Shown here piece after piece: positions 10,335-22,599 of a stretch of 64,000 nt of DNA. Source of the DNA: Saururus chinensis (taxonomy: Eukaryota > Streptophyta > Magnoliopsida > Piperales > Saururaceae). A program made the position numbers and the translations under genes. Each line of letters starts with the position of its first letter. Within the stretch, counting starts at the first letter, position 1. The stretch spans positions 25,994,756 to 26,058,755 of the forward strand of contig CP141150.1 in the NCBI GenBank assembly GCA_035235625.1. The letters are read 5' to 3'. Below the pieces are notes generated by a model, which was not told the origin of the DNA, did no database searches, and saw nothing but the letters and a program-made list of their open reading frames with translations.

Positions 10335-12659
10335 TGTCATGCCTCGGGAATTCAGAAGCATATAAAATTTTTTTAAAAAAATATTAGAGTTTAGTTGGGC
10401 CCATTACTTAAGCTACTCACTATAAGAATAGTATAAAATAGCAATTTCCCAGGAATATGCCATCCGTGTACAAACACACAAGCTGAAAATAATAAAAGTT
10501 CTTACTTTAGTTTATGGTGTACTTGAAATAACTTTGAAAACTGAGTATTTTAAAATACTAAGTATGAGAGTTTATACTATTAGGCATGAAGTAACACATG
10601 AAAGTTTCAAAGCACATGATATAGATATTACTTTCATAAAAATAAGGTGTGTTTCTCACCCAAAACCACCCCTAGAACATCTTCCTATGTATTGAAGATT
10701 ATCTTAGGGTTTGCAAGCTCTCATGTTTTGCTACAAATGTCCCAGACACCTACTCCATCCTATGGACTTTACTGCGGGTACAAAATAGCCTCCTCTTACT
10801 CCTCCACGGATCATGGCAAAACACCTCATGCTTGTGGAGAGAAGAGACACCTGTGCTCATAGGGAGCTAGGATCAAGAGAGTAGACTGTTTCCTATGATA
10901 CTCTCCACCCTAGCACTCATAGCCTTGATAAGTGCCCTTTGTTAGGAGCTCACTAGGCTAAAATAGGTACTGTGCATCTGATTCCAAACTGGATTATAAA
11001 TGTGGCCTCATCTAATCCATAGAGCTCTATCGAGGCGCCCAACGATAGCTCCACACAAACAAATTTATCCCGAGTTCTCATACTCATAAAGGGTAGTTAT
11101 TCTTTTAAAACATTTCATTATAATTCTTATTCTTTCCAAAAACCCTAGCCTTGCCTTTACAAGCCATGGGAGCGTCACTATCAACGACTACAAAGACAAG
11201 GTTGCTTGCTCGTTCCAATAAGACAGTTGCCCTTCCTTCATCCCTTTCAAGTAATTCGATCACCATGCTTTTATGTATTTTGGAAAACCTTTTGACAAGG
11301 ACGAGTTCTATAAAACCGCTTTTCAAACCTACTTTAGTCATTCCTAATTAAAACAGTGGTAAAGCTAGATTTTCTCTATCTCACATGCTACAATGTGTAG
11401 AATTCATAATGAAATTAAAAGGAGAAACACTCGATAAACTGAACATATGAGGCAATCATAAAAATCATAGCATATACTTTTTACCCTTCTTCATAGGATA
11501 ATCATTCAATAAACCAAATACATAAGCGGAAACCTTTAAACATAGCTTGAAACTAACTCTAACGCATAGCATCCTCTAGTCATACGTATATTAAGTTTAA
11601 AAGACAACCAAAGTAAACATTCATGCCATAAGAGAGGATAAAAACCCCTACCTCGCTCTCCGTGTAGACTCCATGCACTTGGACGTCTATTTTCCAGGCT
11701 TTGGAGCTCTCTAACTAGAAAATAACCTAGTCACAATGTCGGCATGTTCGATTATGAAGAACAAACCTCCCCTTACCCGAAGACATTTCTCTCTCTCTAT
11801 GGCCCGTTGGAGGAGGACAGAGTCTCCTCTTACTCTGGGCAGCTTCTCTCTCTCTCTCTCTCTCTCTCCCCCTAGGCCTGTAGGAATCATATAGTCTCCT
11901 CTTGAGTTGGGCTATTTTTCCCTTCTAGAGTAGTTAAATTGAGGAATGGAACCCTCTATATCGTAGAGCACCATTGAATTAGCTATGAACGCCTCTTGAA
12001 TGACTCTAATTAGACTTAAAATGTCTTAGAATGAGAGAAATAAAGTTTGAGGAGTGTGGGAGAGAAAACTGGAAAATATGAAGCTTACACGCCTTTAAAT
12101 TGGCTTGTGAGGCATTTCAAGTGTGCCACGCACCCATGCCGCAGACGCCAGTAGCGCAATGGCGTAGCTTGTCGCATGCACAATGTGTGACGTGCATGGG
12201 GTCAAGCCTACGGGGGGTCAGCGTGTAGCAATGCACACGTAACACACACATCGCGTGCTAATGCCAGCTGACTCAATAAATTATTTGTCTAATATTTTTT
12301 TTTTTGAAAAATCAAAAACGTTAAATGTGCGTAACTTTCTCAATCGAACTCTAATTCACTCATTCTTGGTACCGTTGGGTTCGTATTAATGAGCTCTACA
12401 AACCTAGAACCCACATAAGTATGTTATCACACACTTTTCAAGTAGGTCCTGCCCATGTAGCACTCTTCTCGTGGTCATAACTTTCGATCCAACATCCGAT
12501 TTGTGCTGTTTAAAGCGTGTTACGCTTGTTTTTTCGAGCCCTAACACGTCCTAAAAAAACCCACTGAATATCTTCCTTTAAATAATTTAGAATTGCCAAA
12601 AACGTAAAAAGTAGCTTTATTAGAGGCATAAAATTGTACAAAAAATTCACGTTTGTTAC
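10335..12659 (-). mobile_element. Long LTR (about 2.3 kb), minus orientation
   Basis: It begins on the plus strand with TGTCATGCCTCGGGAATTC at 10335 and is bounded on the right at about 12659, where ORF1-like coding resumes. The block ACTGAGTATTTTAAAATACT lies near 10542-10561. The 10335-10750 part matches the 3' part of the LTR at 2941-4801 in reverse complement. It contains a (CT)n run at about 11846-11869. No pol sequence is attached, so it is most simply a solo LTR inside an ORF1 element. Confidence 0.55.
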
Positions 12660-13130
12660 TGCGAAGGTCTCATGTCATCGAATGTGTTGACATTGAAACC
12701 TCAAGCTCAGGAGCTCATGGCAAACAAAGTAAAGTGGCATACAACTCATTGTCTGGTGGAATGGCATATCCAATGAATGAAAACGTGAGCTCTCTCCTCT
12801 CACACCAAATATCAGTGGCAATAATGCAAGGTGTAACCCACATTTGAACTCCTCCAGCAACGCCTACAAGTGCACCATCATCCTCTAAGCATAGTGATGC
12901 ATACCACTCTCTAATAAGCCTAGGATAAACCCACTATTCTGAGGTGGAAATGGTGAAAAAATAATCCAACTAGTATGGTCTAGCCTTTATCTAGCCTATG
13001 ATAGTCTCAAATGGTATATGGACCAGACCCCCTCATGTCTAATAGGTCTTACCCAAACTGAACTACTCTTAAATGATCCTGGGTCCCTTGAAGCTAACTC
13101 AATAGTCTTTTGCTTCTTTGCTCTCCCCAT
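12660..13130 (-). pseudogene. ORF1 N-terminal part of an LTR retroelement
   Basis: Read leftward from an ATG at 13128-13130, the frame starts M-G-R-A-K-K-Q-K-T. It corresponds to the N-terminus of the copy that starts at 43647. Several in-frame stops follow, then an open stretch at 12675-12860. The homology ends abruptly at about 12660 inside the H-S-M-T block, where the LTR 10335-12659 begins. Confidence 0.55.
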
Positions 13131-13355
13131 CTAAGAGAAGCAACTAGTAATCTAGGGAAGACAAATTAGCTAGTCTAAATAAGTATTTATAAGGTAAAAA
13201 CAAGTAAACTTAAGCAAAATTAAGAATTCAAATACTAGCACAAGAAATTAAACTATGGAAGATTAAACAAGGTTATGAAGCACTAACATGTCCAATTAGA
13301 TTGATATCATAGAAAAGAATTAAATATTTAATAATTAAACCTCAACTACCATTGG
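13131..13355 (-). mobile_element. Leader of ORF1 retroelement with possible primer-binding site
   Basis: This lies between ORF1 and the 5' LTR. Just inside the LTR, on the minus strand, the sequence reads TGGTAGTTGAGG. Eight of 12 positions match the plant initiator-Met tRNA primer site TGGTATCAGAGC, so it may be a decayed primer-binding site. Confidence 0.4.
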
Positions 13356-14577
13356 TGAGTTTAATATCCGTCTACTTAACTTAGTGCATCACCACATTGC
13401 CCCTAGTCCGATTATCTATCGAAGATAAAGACCATAAGATATGACCTCTTTGCACAAAATTTACATGTGTAGCAGAATCAAACATATATTCTCTCAAACC
13501 TCACTCACATTTTATCAACCATTCAATCTACACATGAACATAGCAATTTAATGTGAAAATCCCTAACATGGATAAAAAACACGGCAGTTCTAAAGAAACC
13601 AAATCAATACATTAATAAGTAAGACATTACATTAACATGAGTAAACCACCAACCTTTTTAGACTCTAATAGAAGCTCCTCTTATTTAGATCATTGTCGCT
13701 GACCAAAAGTCTTCTCCCTCAAGGACTCGAAACTTTTTCTTCCTCCTTGTTTTGTCTTTGTCTTCCTCTAGTCTCTATAAGCACTTCTTGTTGTATTAAC
13801 TTTAGCCTTGTGGGATCTTAAATTTATCATTAAAGATATTCCGCAACTCGTTTGGAATCTCTATGTAAAATCTATTTTAGTTGTTGATTAGCTGCATAAA
13901 TTCACCATTGATCTTCAACTCAAAACTTCATGTGAATCCTCCTTATAAAATAATGTGCAAAAGGTATAAACCCTTACTCTCTAATCTCCTCTTTGTTTTT
14001 TTCTCTCAAATTTCATGATTTTTTAACTTTATATAACTTCTTAAGTTGGTTTAGGCCTTAGACTTTAATAAGGAATGAAATTAAAATTAGAATGACTTAA
14101 TTAGAGTAACATGTCCTTCAATCGATCGATCATTCTAAATAGCGACCAATCGTTAATTGTTTATTTTGTACACGATACTTTAAGCAGTCGATTGACAACT
14201 CTTAACTTCATTTTACACAAGGCGAAATCAAGTATCAATAGATCATTTTGTTCATATTGTGCAGTAATCGATCATTCTGCTTATCATTTTACTATTTTTC
14301 CCTTTTCACCATAAAACATTCTGAAACTTTTAAACTCATTTCTGAACTTGTCCATGTGATTTTTGTATGTGAATATAATATGAATAAGCTTCAACATTCT
14401 TAACTCTTTTATCTTGATTCATAAGAATATTTTTCAAGTCTGTTAATTTTAAATCTGACTCGACTACAACAACCTTAAATTAGATTCTAAAACTCAATAT
14501 ATACACAATGTTTCTAGACATAATTTTTATAAAGAAATCATCAAATAACTTTTACATATGACACATATATTCTTACA
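13356..14577 (-). mobile_element. 5' LTR of ORF1-type retroelement
   Basis: At 1222 bp it is nearly the same length as the LTR at 518-1745 and aligns to it throughout (TGAGTTTAATATCCG on the plus strand to ...TATATTCTTACA). The leader and ORF1 N-terminus lie on its left, as expected for the 5' LTR of a minus-strand element. It contains CAATCGATCGATCATTC at about 14119. Confidence 0.7.
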
Positions 14578-17221
14578 AGAAATAAATTGGCCTTTCACCT
14601 TAATTTGCTATTTATCATTGCAATGTGTTGCTATTCTACTACACTACTATCAGCTAAATAGCATAAACATTCATACTTAGCTCACATAATGTATCTATGG
14701 GTATGACTTATAGCAAAAGCATGTCTTTCCCTATTTTTTAAAATAAGGCATCGTATTTTCTTAACTATAAAGATGTAGAGTAATTGGCTTTCCACGTTCA
14801 TCATGGTCATGTATTTTTCTCAACTACAAGCTCATATAATTTCTAAATGATGCAAAGATTTTAGCACCATGGTCTACCCCAACAAAGGGCTGGTTTTTTC
14901 TAAGACAAACCCAGATATTTATGAAAGATATGGACTAGTCATTACCTCATGTTGGTTGTGGAACCGGGGAAAGGGGGGACCGTGCAATGGTGCCTTCAGG
15001 AGAGGGAGTGGGACATATGGATCATTGGTAATGACAATTCAGAGCCCTAGGACTAGGGAGCTAGTGGCAGCCAGAAACTCTTGTTGTAGACTATGGAGCA
15101 GGAGACAGCCAAAAATCGCCTAGTGAAGACTAGGGCGGGGGAGGAGGAAGGGTGAGGGACAAACAACTGTGGAGTATGGGGGGGGAAATGGAAGTGTTTG
15201 GGGGTGTGAAACCATATTTTTGTGCCATTGATGCAAACCATATGCGGGAGTCTAGTTGAGGCATTATGCACATTACCCGCACGTTTTGAGCATTTCCCAT
15301 AGAATTCCGGAGTCTAGTTACTTAAAATGTCCAAAAAAACAATAATTGAAAGAATGGTACGAGGGTTGAGCTTGTGGTTCTCCTTAGCCCGCATACTCCT
15401 TTTGTCCTTCTTCCCCTTTCCCTAGTCAGAGGTCCGTTTCCTGCCACTCATCTGCTGCTTCCTCTTCTACATGTTCATCTCTGCTCGTCCTCGGCAATTT
15501 CCTTCGTAGTCAAGCGGAAAACCCTTCCTCTGGAATTTTGGTTTCTAGTCAAACAACAGCCTCCCCCTCCTTTCCCTGTTCTTTTGCTCCACCCACCCTC
15601 CCCTGCTGGTCCCAGCCCCATGTTCGTCCTCAACCTCTTTGTGTGTCTTCTCTCTTTGATGCTATAAATGTTTCTTGTCTATTTGTAATGATGGATCCAG
15701 TCCCCAAACTATGTTTTGAAGTTGCGGTACTCTATTTCCTGGCGATTGTCAGTCTTCCAACTTCACTGCTAAGAATCAGTCTCCGTTCATCCAATATCCG
15801 GACATCTGGCTTGGTACAACCCGTTGTAGACTGATTTAGGGATGTGATTGTTCAATTATGTCATTATAAATCACGGCGGTGAGATTTGTATTTAAGATTT
15901 TTAGTGTTGGGAACAGTGTGATTTCAAGAGTCAGATTCAAAGCGCCCAATCCTAACTCCCACTCCAGTCGGCCTCAAACTTGCCCCAAAGCTTATCCCCC
16001 TTTGCCCTCCCACATCTTGGCCCCCGTCCTCCGCTATTCTCTACCTTCCTCCGCCACAAGGGCCTCTCCACCTAGGGGAGGAAGAGCAACTCTTCGCCCA
16101 ACACCAAACAAAGCAGTGCCCCGTGTCTGGCATCCTTAGATGATACATCAACTTCAACACAGCCATCTTCATCCTCATCTTCATTATTGATCTTTGATCC
16201 ATTCTCTTCAATGACATGGCAATAAAAAATGGCCACCATTGTCAAAAAAGGTCCCTAGTGTTTTGGAAAGGGCTTCGGGAGCTTACTTTGATCAGCAAGA
16301 GGAGTAGGTACCCTATCAATTGCAAAATGCACGTAGCATACTGATTTTGAGGGAGGTAAAAACATGAAAGTAGTGCTGCATGCATGAGTCTTTTAATTGT
16401 GTGGCAGCAGAACAACCGATTAAACAAGAAGGAAAGATTAGAAAATGTGATAATTTTCTAAATAGTTGCTGCCACTTATTGTAATTGACAATCATTTCAA
16501 CTTACCCAACAACTTACAAAAAATCATCACGCCATACATTACGAACATCAAGATGATGATGACAACAACGGAAGGGAATGGGTGTAGTTTAGAGGGTTCT
16601 AATATTTGTTGGGCACTCGTCATTGATGTAGAAACTAAAGGAAGAAATTCTTACATGCTACCTAGTGGCCACTTCTTCACATAGATTAAAATCAAAAGAT
16701 AAATCTTTAGGCTCTTCAAATTTGGGATCCCTTGGTTTGTGGAATATGGAAAAAGCTAAAGATGAATGATAGAGCATGGGAGGACGGTGAGAGCAAGGGA
16801 GAGGAGAAGTTCGTGGCCATTCAAACAATCTCAGTTAGGTGATATTTACAAAGAACAGGGTTGGTCTTGTAATTTGTTTTATCTACTTTCATGTTATAAA
16901 TCAAACTGTGTGATTTGGGGCAAAATCAAATTGTACCCCAAAGTACATTGCCTAACATAGAATTTGGGCTAAATCACAGCTATTCATAATCACATAGCCC
17001 AAATCCACATTCCAAAATGCTTTCTTAGGAGACAAAAAAAAAGACAAAACATAAAAAAAAGAAAAATATATATATTTCTTTGTGTAAATTAGCCATCAAA
17101 TTCCAATTTATGTTTCTAATACAGAAACTTAATAAAATTTTGAATATTCTGACTTTAGAAGTATGCATATACAATTTCTGCTATTATGTTTATGCCTATC
17201 ATCACAAAAATGCATGTAATA
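14578..17221. other. Unassigned region with GC-rich patches
   Basis: I cannot assign a gene with confidence. Two patches at about 14930-15200 and 15370-16130 are more GC-rich than the surroundings. They contain overlapping plus-strand frames (14869-15123, 15374-15667, 15538-15834, 15879-16139) rich in P, S and L. These frames could be fragments of a captured or decayed host gene, or chance. At 16840-17035 there is an imperfectly palindromic stretch with repeated ATTTGGG/CCCAAAT, as in a diverged MITE. Confidence 0.3.
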
Positions 17222-17323
17222 CTCCCTTTGTCCAACTATAGTAGTCTTTTTTCAAAACAAAAATGAAATTTTTTTTTCATTTTATCAATCATACAATTAA
17301 AGTTTCATTTTTGACAGAGGGAG
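17222..17323. mobile_element. Stowaway-like MITE
   Basis: It is a 102 bp AT-rich element with inverted ends CTCCCTTTGTCC and GACAGAGGGAG, the terminal form of plant Stowaway (Tc1/mariner) MITEs. The left flank is TA; the right flank is TG, so the TA target duplication is imperfect. Confidence 0.7.
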
Positions 17324-17640
17324 TGTTGCTTTCGTTAGGGCATTCGTTTCCATTCAAATGGGGTATACTGCCCCTAAGGGCATTGAGGTAATTATTCCAT
17401 AAGGGATATAGTCATCTCATTTGGGTCATTTTAGTCATCTCACTCTTTTATTTATTTGAAGTCATTGACCTTTCCAAAGGTTCCACTCTCAAAGGTCTGT
17501 GCTTCCATTTACACAAATTCAAATGGCCTACTCATAGGGGTATTTCTATTATTTTGTTCAGAGACTTCCTAAACCCTAATGGGTCCAAAACTGTCATTAA
17601 GGATACTCCTTGATGTCATGGGCTCAAGGTAATTTATTGG
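17324..17640. other. Unassigned AT-rich spacer
   Basis: I see no coding region or clear repeat boundary. Repeated phrases such as GGGGTA and GTCATCTCA suggest old LTR-derived DNA. Confidence 0.25.
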
Positions 17641-18016
17641 CATTTCACAAGGTCATAAATTCCTTGAACTAACCTTAGTTCCACACTAACTTTGGGGATA
17701 AAATAGTTAATTCTACTTTACTCATACTTTCCCCGTCATGTGCCTTGGTTTGGGTCACACGCTCACCTTTTACTAAGATTTTACTCAATTTTAACTTCAC
17801 TCGCATGCCAGTAAACTAGAGCTAAAGTTGGGAAATTGATCCACAGTTCACCCACAAGGGTAAAATAGCCATTTCATAGTGTCTAGAATTCTTCCCCAAT
17901 TTGAAACTTAGCCAAGACACTAATCCCCCTCTCAATGTCCATTTGTAGTTTTTGTTTTTTTTTTTGACATTTAAAACCTTGTGAACCAAATCAAGTTCAG
18001 TACCTCCTGTTCTTTA

Positions 18017-18118
18017 CTCCCACTGTCCTAAATTAATAGCTCTATTTTATTTTCTAAAATAAATTAATTTTAGTTTAGTTTGGAAAACTAAATCCAGATA
18101 TTATTGTGGATGAAGGAG
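18017..18118. mobile_element. Stowaway-like MITE with TA target duplication
   Basis: It has inverted ends CTCCCACTGTCC and TGTGGATGAAGGAG, with TA on both sides (18015-18016 and 18119-18120). At 102 bp it has the same length as the element at 17222-17323. It lies inside an LTR fragment. Confidence 0.75.
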
Positions 18119-18716
18119 TATCTTTTTATAAGATAAACTAGACTAGGGCCGAGTCAGCAGGTTCTCGCTTGGACTCAGACCAGACTTGCAAACTTCCTTG
18201 TGGGTCATTTTATTCCTAGAGACACCCGAAAGCTATGGCAACTGGATGTGCGTCCAACCGCCACCGGTCCAGCCCCTGACCAATGGCAAGGGTCTCCTGC
18301 CAAGGAGAGGTTGGGCCGGATGCCGCAACCCTTATGTCTCCAACCGAACTGGCCCAGGCAAGCATCGTGACCCCCAACAATATACAACCTGCACTGTTGG
18401 TTGCCAACAAGTACTACAACCGCCTTGGCTAGTTGCAGGGCTAGGACTGACCAGTTCATTGTCCAATAGAGAATCCAATCACCCTGGCCTCGCAGCTAAC
18501 TGATGGCAGCCCAGTGTTCACCTAGAGTGCAAAAGCTCCACACTTCCTCTTCTTCTGAACTATCTCGCACCGAGCGGTGCGAACGTGGTTGTAGCTTCCT
18601 AGTGCTTTACCCTCCAGCCCTCTAGACAGAAGCAATTGTGGCAAAGGAGGTTGGGGCCTCCGTTGAGGCCAATATGCCCTACCGTTTGAGGCCCATCAAC
18701 CTTGGCCGATGTTGGG

Positions 18717-20120
18717 TGATCGTTTATAATTAAACCATTTGCAAGTGTACAAGGTAATTGTATTATGATAAGTATTTAAGGGTTGTCGAACCTTAGGGAT
18801 GGATAAATTATTACTAAATCTAAAGAGGAATTTGCTGATTAAAAACTAGAAAGAACTTAAACTTAAATCAAGCAAAAGAAAGAAATTAACTAGTTTAAAA
18901 GCAATAAATTAATATAATAGAATTTACTTAGGAAATCAAATCCACTATAGAACCATAACAATTCCTTAACTTTTAATCTAAATCTAGTGTGAATATGAAC
19001 AAGTATTCTCAGCTACAAGCTAGAATTACTTTAGAAAGAATTATTAATTAAATTCATGGCATGAACTATCTTCGACAATAGCACGAATCATCTATACTAA
19101 ACTAGCTATAAGCATGACTCGTCTAATCTTAGTATAACTATCGAATTCATTAATTATCTGAACATTAAAACTATTGTATGACCATCTCATCTAAATCACA
19201 GAAATTAGAATTGATGCAAATATCAAAACTACATCAATATATCATCTACAAGACAATAAATCAACATAGATTTGAATAAACTTGAAAAGCTCTTCCATTA
19301 AAAAGGAAATCCTTATTATACAATTGTCATAATTCACAACTGAGATCTAAATTAAAAAAAAAAAAGAAACTGAAACTTATCTATAGCTTCATCAACTCCT
19401 AAGTAAAAAAAAAGTCTAGTCTTCCATTGTAGAAGAAAGCACTTGAATCTCCATTGAAAGCTTTGAGTTCTCCTCCATCTTCTTCTTCCTTTTTCTCTCC
19501 ATAAAATCTACTAGAATTCTTAAATTTTGAGTCAAATATGTCTTTATATAGGCATAAGAACCGTAGGAAGGAGTCCAATATGAAAATGATTGAAAATTGG
19601 CTTAAACTAGGAAATTGCGCGTTATCCCAATCGATCGCCCTGCATTCCTGTTCGAATGCCTATACTGCATATTTCTCCAAAATCAAGTTTACCCGTTTGA
19701 TCCTTAAAACGCCCCCTTCGATCGGCTACAATGTTTCTGCAATCTGGACAACTTTTTTGGACAGTCCATTTTCTGTTCATTAAGCTATTTCTTTCATGTC
19801 CATATTAATTTCCAACATGTGTGTAACTCCGAAAAGTTGTCTATATCAATTTAAAGCATGTCAAGACTATTTTGAATTATTCCAAACATCGTCCAAGTAC
19901 TTCGATAAGTGTATTTTACCTACAAAGCATTAAAAATCACATTTTAGACATGTAAAATATAATTAAGATCCCAACTTGATTCAAATACATCCTAAAACTA
20001 CTAATAACTCCCAAAATTAATTAATAATAAAACTAAAATATTAATATCTATTTTAATCTATATAAACCATAACTAACTCTAAATTAACCTAATCTATACT
20101 AGCAAATAAGGTAAAAAAGC

Positions 20121-20173
<53 letters not shown>

Positions 20174-20184
20174 CATACTTATCA
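18717..20184 (-). mobile_element. Athila/Tat-type solo LTR
   Basis: It runs from TGATCGTTTATAATTAAACC to CATACTTATCA (1468 bp) and is flanked by a perfect 5 bp direct repeat TTGGG (18712-18716 and 20185-20189). On the minus strand it begins TGATAAGTAT, as the Athila-type LTRs at 45939-47111 and 49411-50315 do. No internal region is attached. A (TA)n microsatellite at 20121-20171 lies near its right end and accounts for part of its extra length over the other copies. Confidence 0.85.
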
Positions 20185-20848
20185 TTGGGTGATTAACACA
20201 AGTTGAGGTCTCATGAAAGAGCATTTTATATTACACGACTACTAACCTAAAATCATCAATATATTTAAGCAAAAAAAATTAACACGAGTCTAGGCATCCT
20301 ACCTCTCAAAACATCAATCTTCACATTCGCTCCTCTCTGCCTATGTTGCTGGTCACACTTGCCAGAAAACTACCTAGCAATCCTTTCTATCTAGCCCAGT
20401 GGTTGCCTTTTATCACAGTCTCCCTATCACCCAAAAATCCTTGGTGGGTATTTATAATCACGGGGAATAAGATTAGGATTAGGGTTCCTAATCCCCTAAT
20501 GATTTGGATTAAAAATACCTTTTAGTGGGCTGCCCATTAGGACTCTCAAACTCAATTTCCATCATTTTAATTAAATGGAGCAAAGTAAACAACCCAATTT
20601 CATGTCTAATTCAAGTAAATAGGCTCTACTCGCTATGTATAACTTCGAATGGTCATAGTTCCCTCATTCTTGCTCTGATTCTCACGCGCTTGTGGCTTTC
20701 TAAGCACTTCTAATTTCTTATTTGATATATTTTTGCCCTAAATTCGATCTATTTAGGAAACTATACTATCGGGAAGGTCAAGGGGTCAAATACACTATTT
20801 TTCACGTGGCCAACTTCATTAATTTAGACAATTCCTGGACATTACATT

Positions 20849-21480
20849 ACTTTTGGTGAAAAATGGTACAAAAGTCACATTTCAAGGATAAAGAAAATAT
20901 TTCTTGGGAGGAACTCCTGAATGTCTTCAACAATCAATATCTTTTCCACACATCTGAAGACGTTAGGAGGTGGAGTTCCTAGACCTTCAACAAACCATAA
21001 TTCAATATGAGAATAAGTTTGTTCAACGTCAATGGTTTGCCAATATGTTGTGCCAACTATAGAGAAGAAGTTTGAACTTTTTATCCTGGGATTGAAAATT
21101 GGAGTCCAATCCATGGTATTTGCTTCATGGCCTACTTCCTTTGCTGATGTCATGGCACAAGCCTTCATTATAGAGGAAGAGTGTCCCCAAAGAATTCTAA
21201 TTAAGCCAAAATTTTTGGAAAGGGTGGAGATAGAAAATGGGTTAGAGGAATTAATGTGGGAGATAACAAGCCTTTCAAACAAATGAGGTTTATCATTACC
21301 CAGGCAAGAACTATGTACCTCTTGAGAATAAGAAAGTAGATGGGAAATGTTAGCTTTGTGGTCAGATTCATCCTGAAAATACATGTGGCGAAGAGGTCTG
21401 CCTATTCTTCACATGCAGACAACCAGGACACCTCGCCCAATATTGCCTACAAAGGCCACCAGGAAACCTGAATGATTATT
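20849..21480 (+). pseudogene. Ty3/gypsy gag relic with damaged zinc knuckle
   Basis: Plus-strand pieces match plant gypsy gag: S-W-E-E-L-L-N-V-F-N-N-Q-Y near 20900; the core at 21032-21286 with F-I-L-G-L-K-I-G-V-Q-S and A-F-I-I-E-E-E; then a nucleocapsid knuckle at about 21412-21447. The knuckle reads F-F-T-C-R-Q-P-G-H-L-A-Q-Y-C, so the first Cys of C-X2-C-X4-H-X4-C is Phe. There are several frame shifts. The longer minus-strand frame at 20875-21384 is the complement of this gag. Confidence 0.75.
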
Positions 21481-22300
21481 TATGAGATTTCAGTCTGATT
21501 CTAAATGTTTAATTGGTTATAAGTATTATGACTTATATGATTTTGTTCTTCCTGATGCATGTAATAGTCGTTAGGCAAAATTATGTTCAGATCCGATCGC
21601 ATTGGAATAACAATGGAGATGTTATCCAATACGTACGTAGGCAACCAACAACATGACAACGTTGGCTTGATCCCAATTACTTATAAATTGAGGTTTTGGT
21701 CTAGCCAATGTGCAGCAGAGTTTTGAAGCTCCGTAGTGCATAGATGAATGTCACATCTCTCGTACATAGAAGATGCTTCTTCGTTTTAGAAAAATTTTAA
21801 TCCGAGATTTCTAGACTTAGGGTCAGCCCAGGTTGTTACAATTACGTACTGGGAGAAATGACACTTAGGTTCCAAAGACTCAAAGGATTGGAAAATTCCC
21901 ATATAATTTCAACTACTAAGGTGTTACACTCATTTCGAAGGGTTGCACCACCTTCTTATCAAGCATTGTCGAGGTAGAAAAGAAGAAGTTGGAGGATATA
22001 CCATTAGATAATGAATTCCTTGATTCCTTTAAAACTTACCATGTCTAGTCTCCAAGGAGGGAAGTAGACTTTACCATAAATTCGATGAGAACTTTACACA
22101 TTTCTAAAGCAACCTATAGGATCACTTTGGCTGAGTTAAAGGAGTTGAAGACTCGATTAAAAGAGTTATTGAACAAAGGTTTCAATAGACCTAGCATGTC
22201 ACCTTGGGGTGTGCTTGTTTTATTTGTAAAAAAGAAAGATAGTTCAATGAGATTGTGCATTGATTATAGATTGATTAACTTGCACCATTAAGAAAAGGTA
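21481..22300 (+). pseudogene. Ty3/gypsy protease-to-reverse-transcriptase relic
   Basis: The start of a gypsy reverse transcriptase is clear at 22010-22290: P-R-R-E-V-D-F, then [41 protein letters not shown]. It stops before the catalytic YxDD box. I could not find a protease D-T/S-G triad in 21500-21990. Confidence 0.75.
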
Positions 22301-22599
22301 CCATTTGCCAAGGATTACCAATGATAGATGACTTATTGATCTGTTTCAATCAGCCAAGGTGTTTTATAGGATAGATGAGTTATTTGATTAGTTGCAATAA
22401 GACAAGGTCTTTCTAGTCACATGTAGGAACCCTCTTCCTCTTAGGGTTAATCTAGTGCTTATTAATGTATTGTCTTCCCCTACCATAAAAAGGAGTCTCA
22501 TCTCAATTCCCTTCCTCACTAATAAGGAGTTTGAAACCAAGTTCAAGGGGAACAAGGCCATGGTAGGCAAAGAAAATAGTCTTATTTTTTGCAACTTTT
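22301..22599. other. Junction between gypsy and copia relics
   Basis: I see no recognisable domain here. The minus-strand frame 22388-22594 has no known motif. The junction between gypsy reverse transcriptase and copia sequence lies somewhere in this interval. Confidence 0.3.

Larger units (their letters stand above)
17641..20847 (+). mobile_element. LTR fragment split by a MITE and a solo LTR
   Basis: The parts at about 17850-18016, 18119-18716 and 20185-20847 match the LTR at 2941-4801 in order: the AAGGGTAAAATAG region, a GC-rich middle, and GACATTACA near the end. The left boundary is uncertain. On the right it stops at about 20847, where gypsy gag begins. The GC-rich part 18140-18700 has overlapping frames on both strands with no recognised product. 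Confidence 0.45.

Noticed and set aside
20875..21384. 169-codon minus-strand frame
   Set aside because: It is the complement of a plus-strand gypsy gag whose motifs are recognisable, so the minus frame is a shadow.
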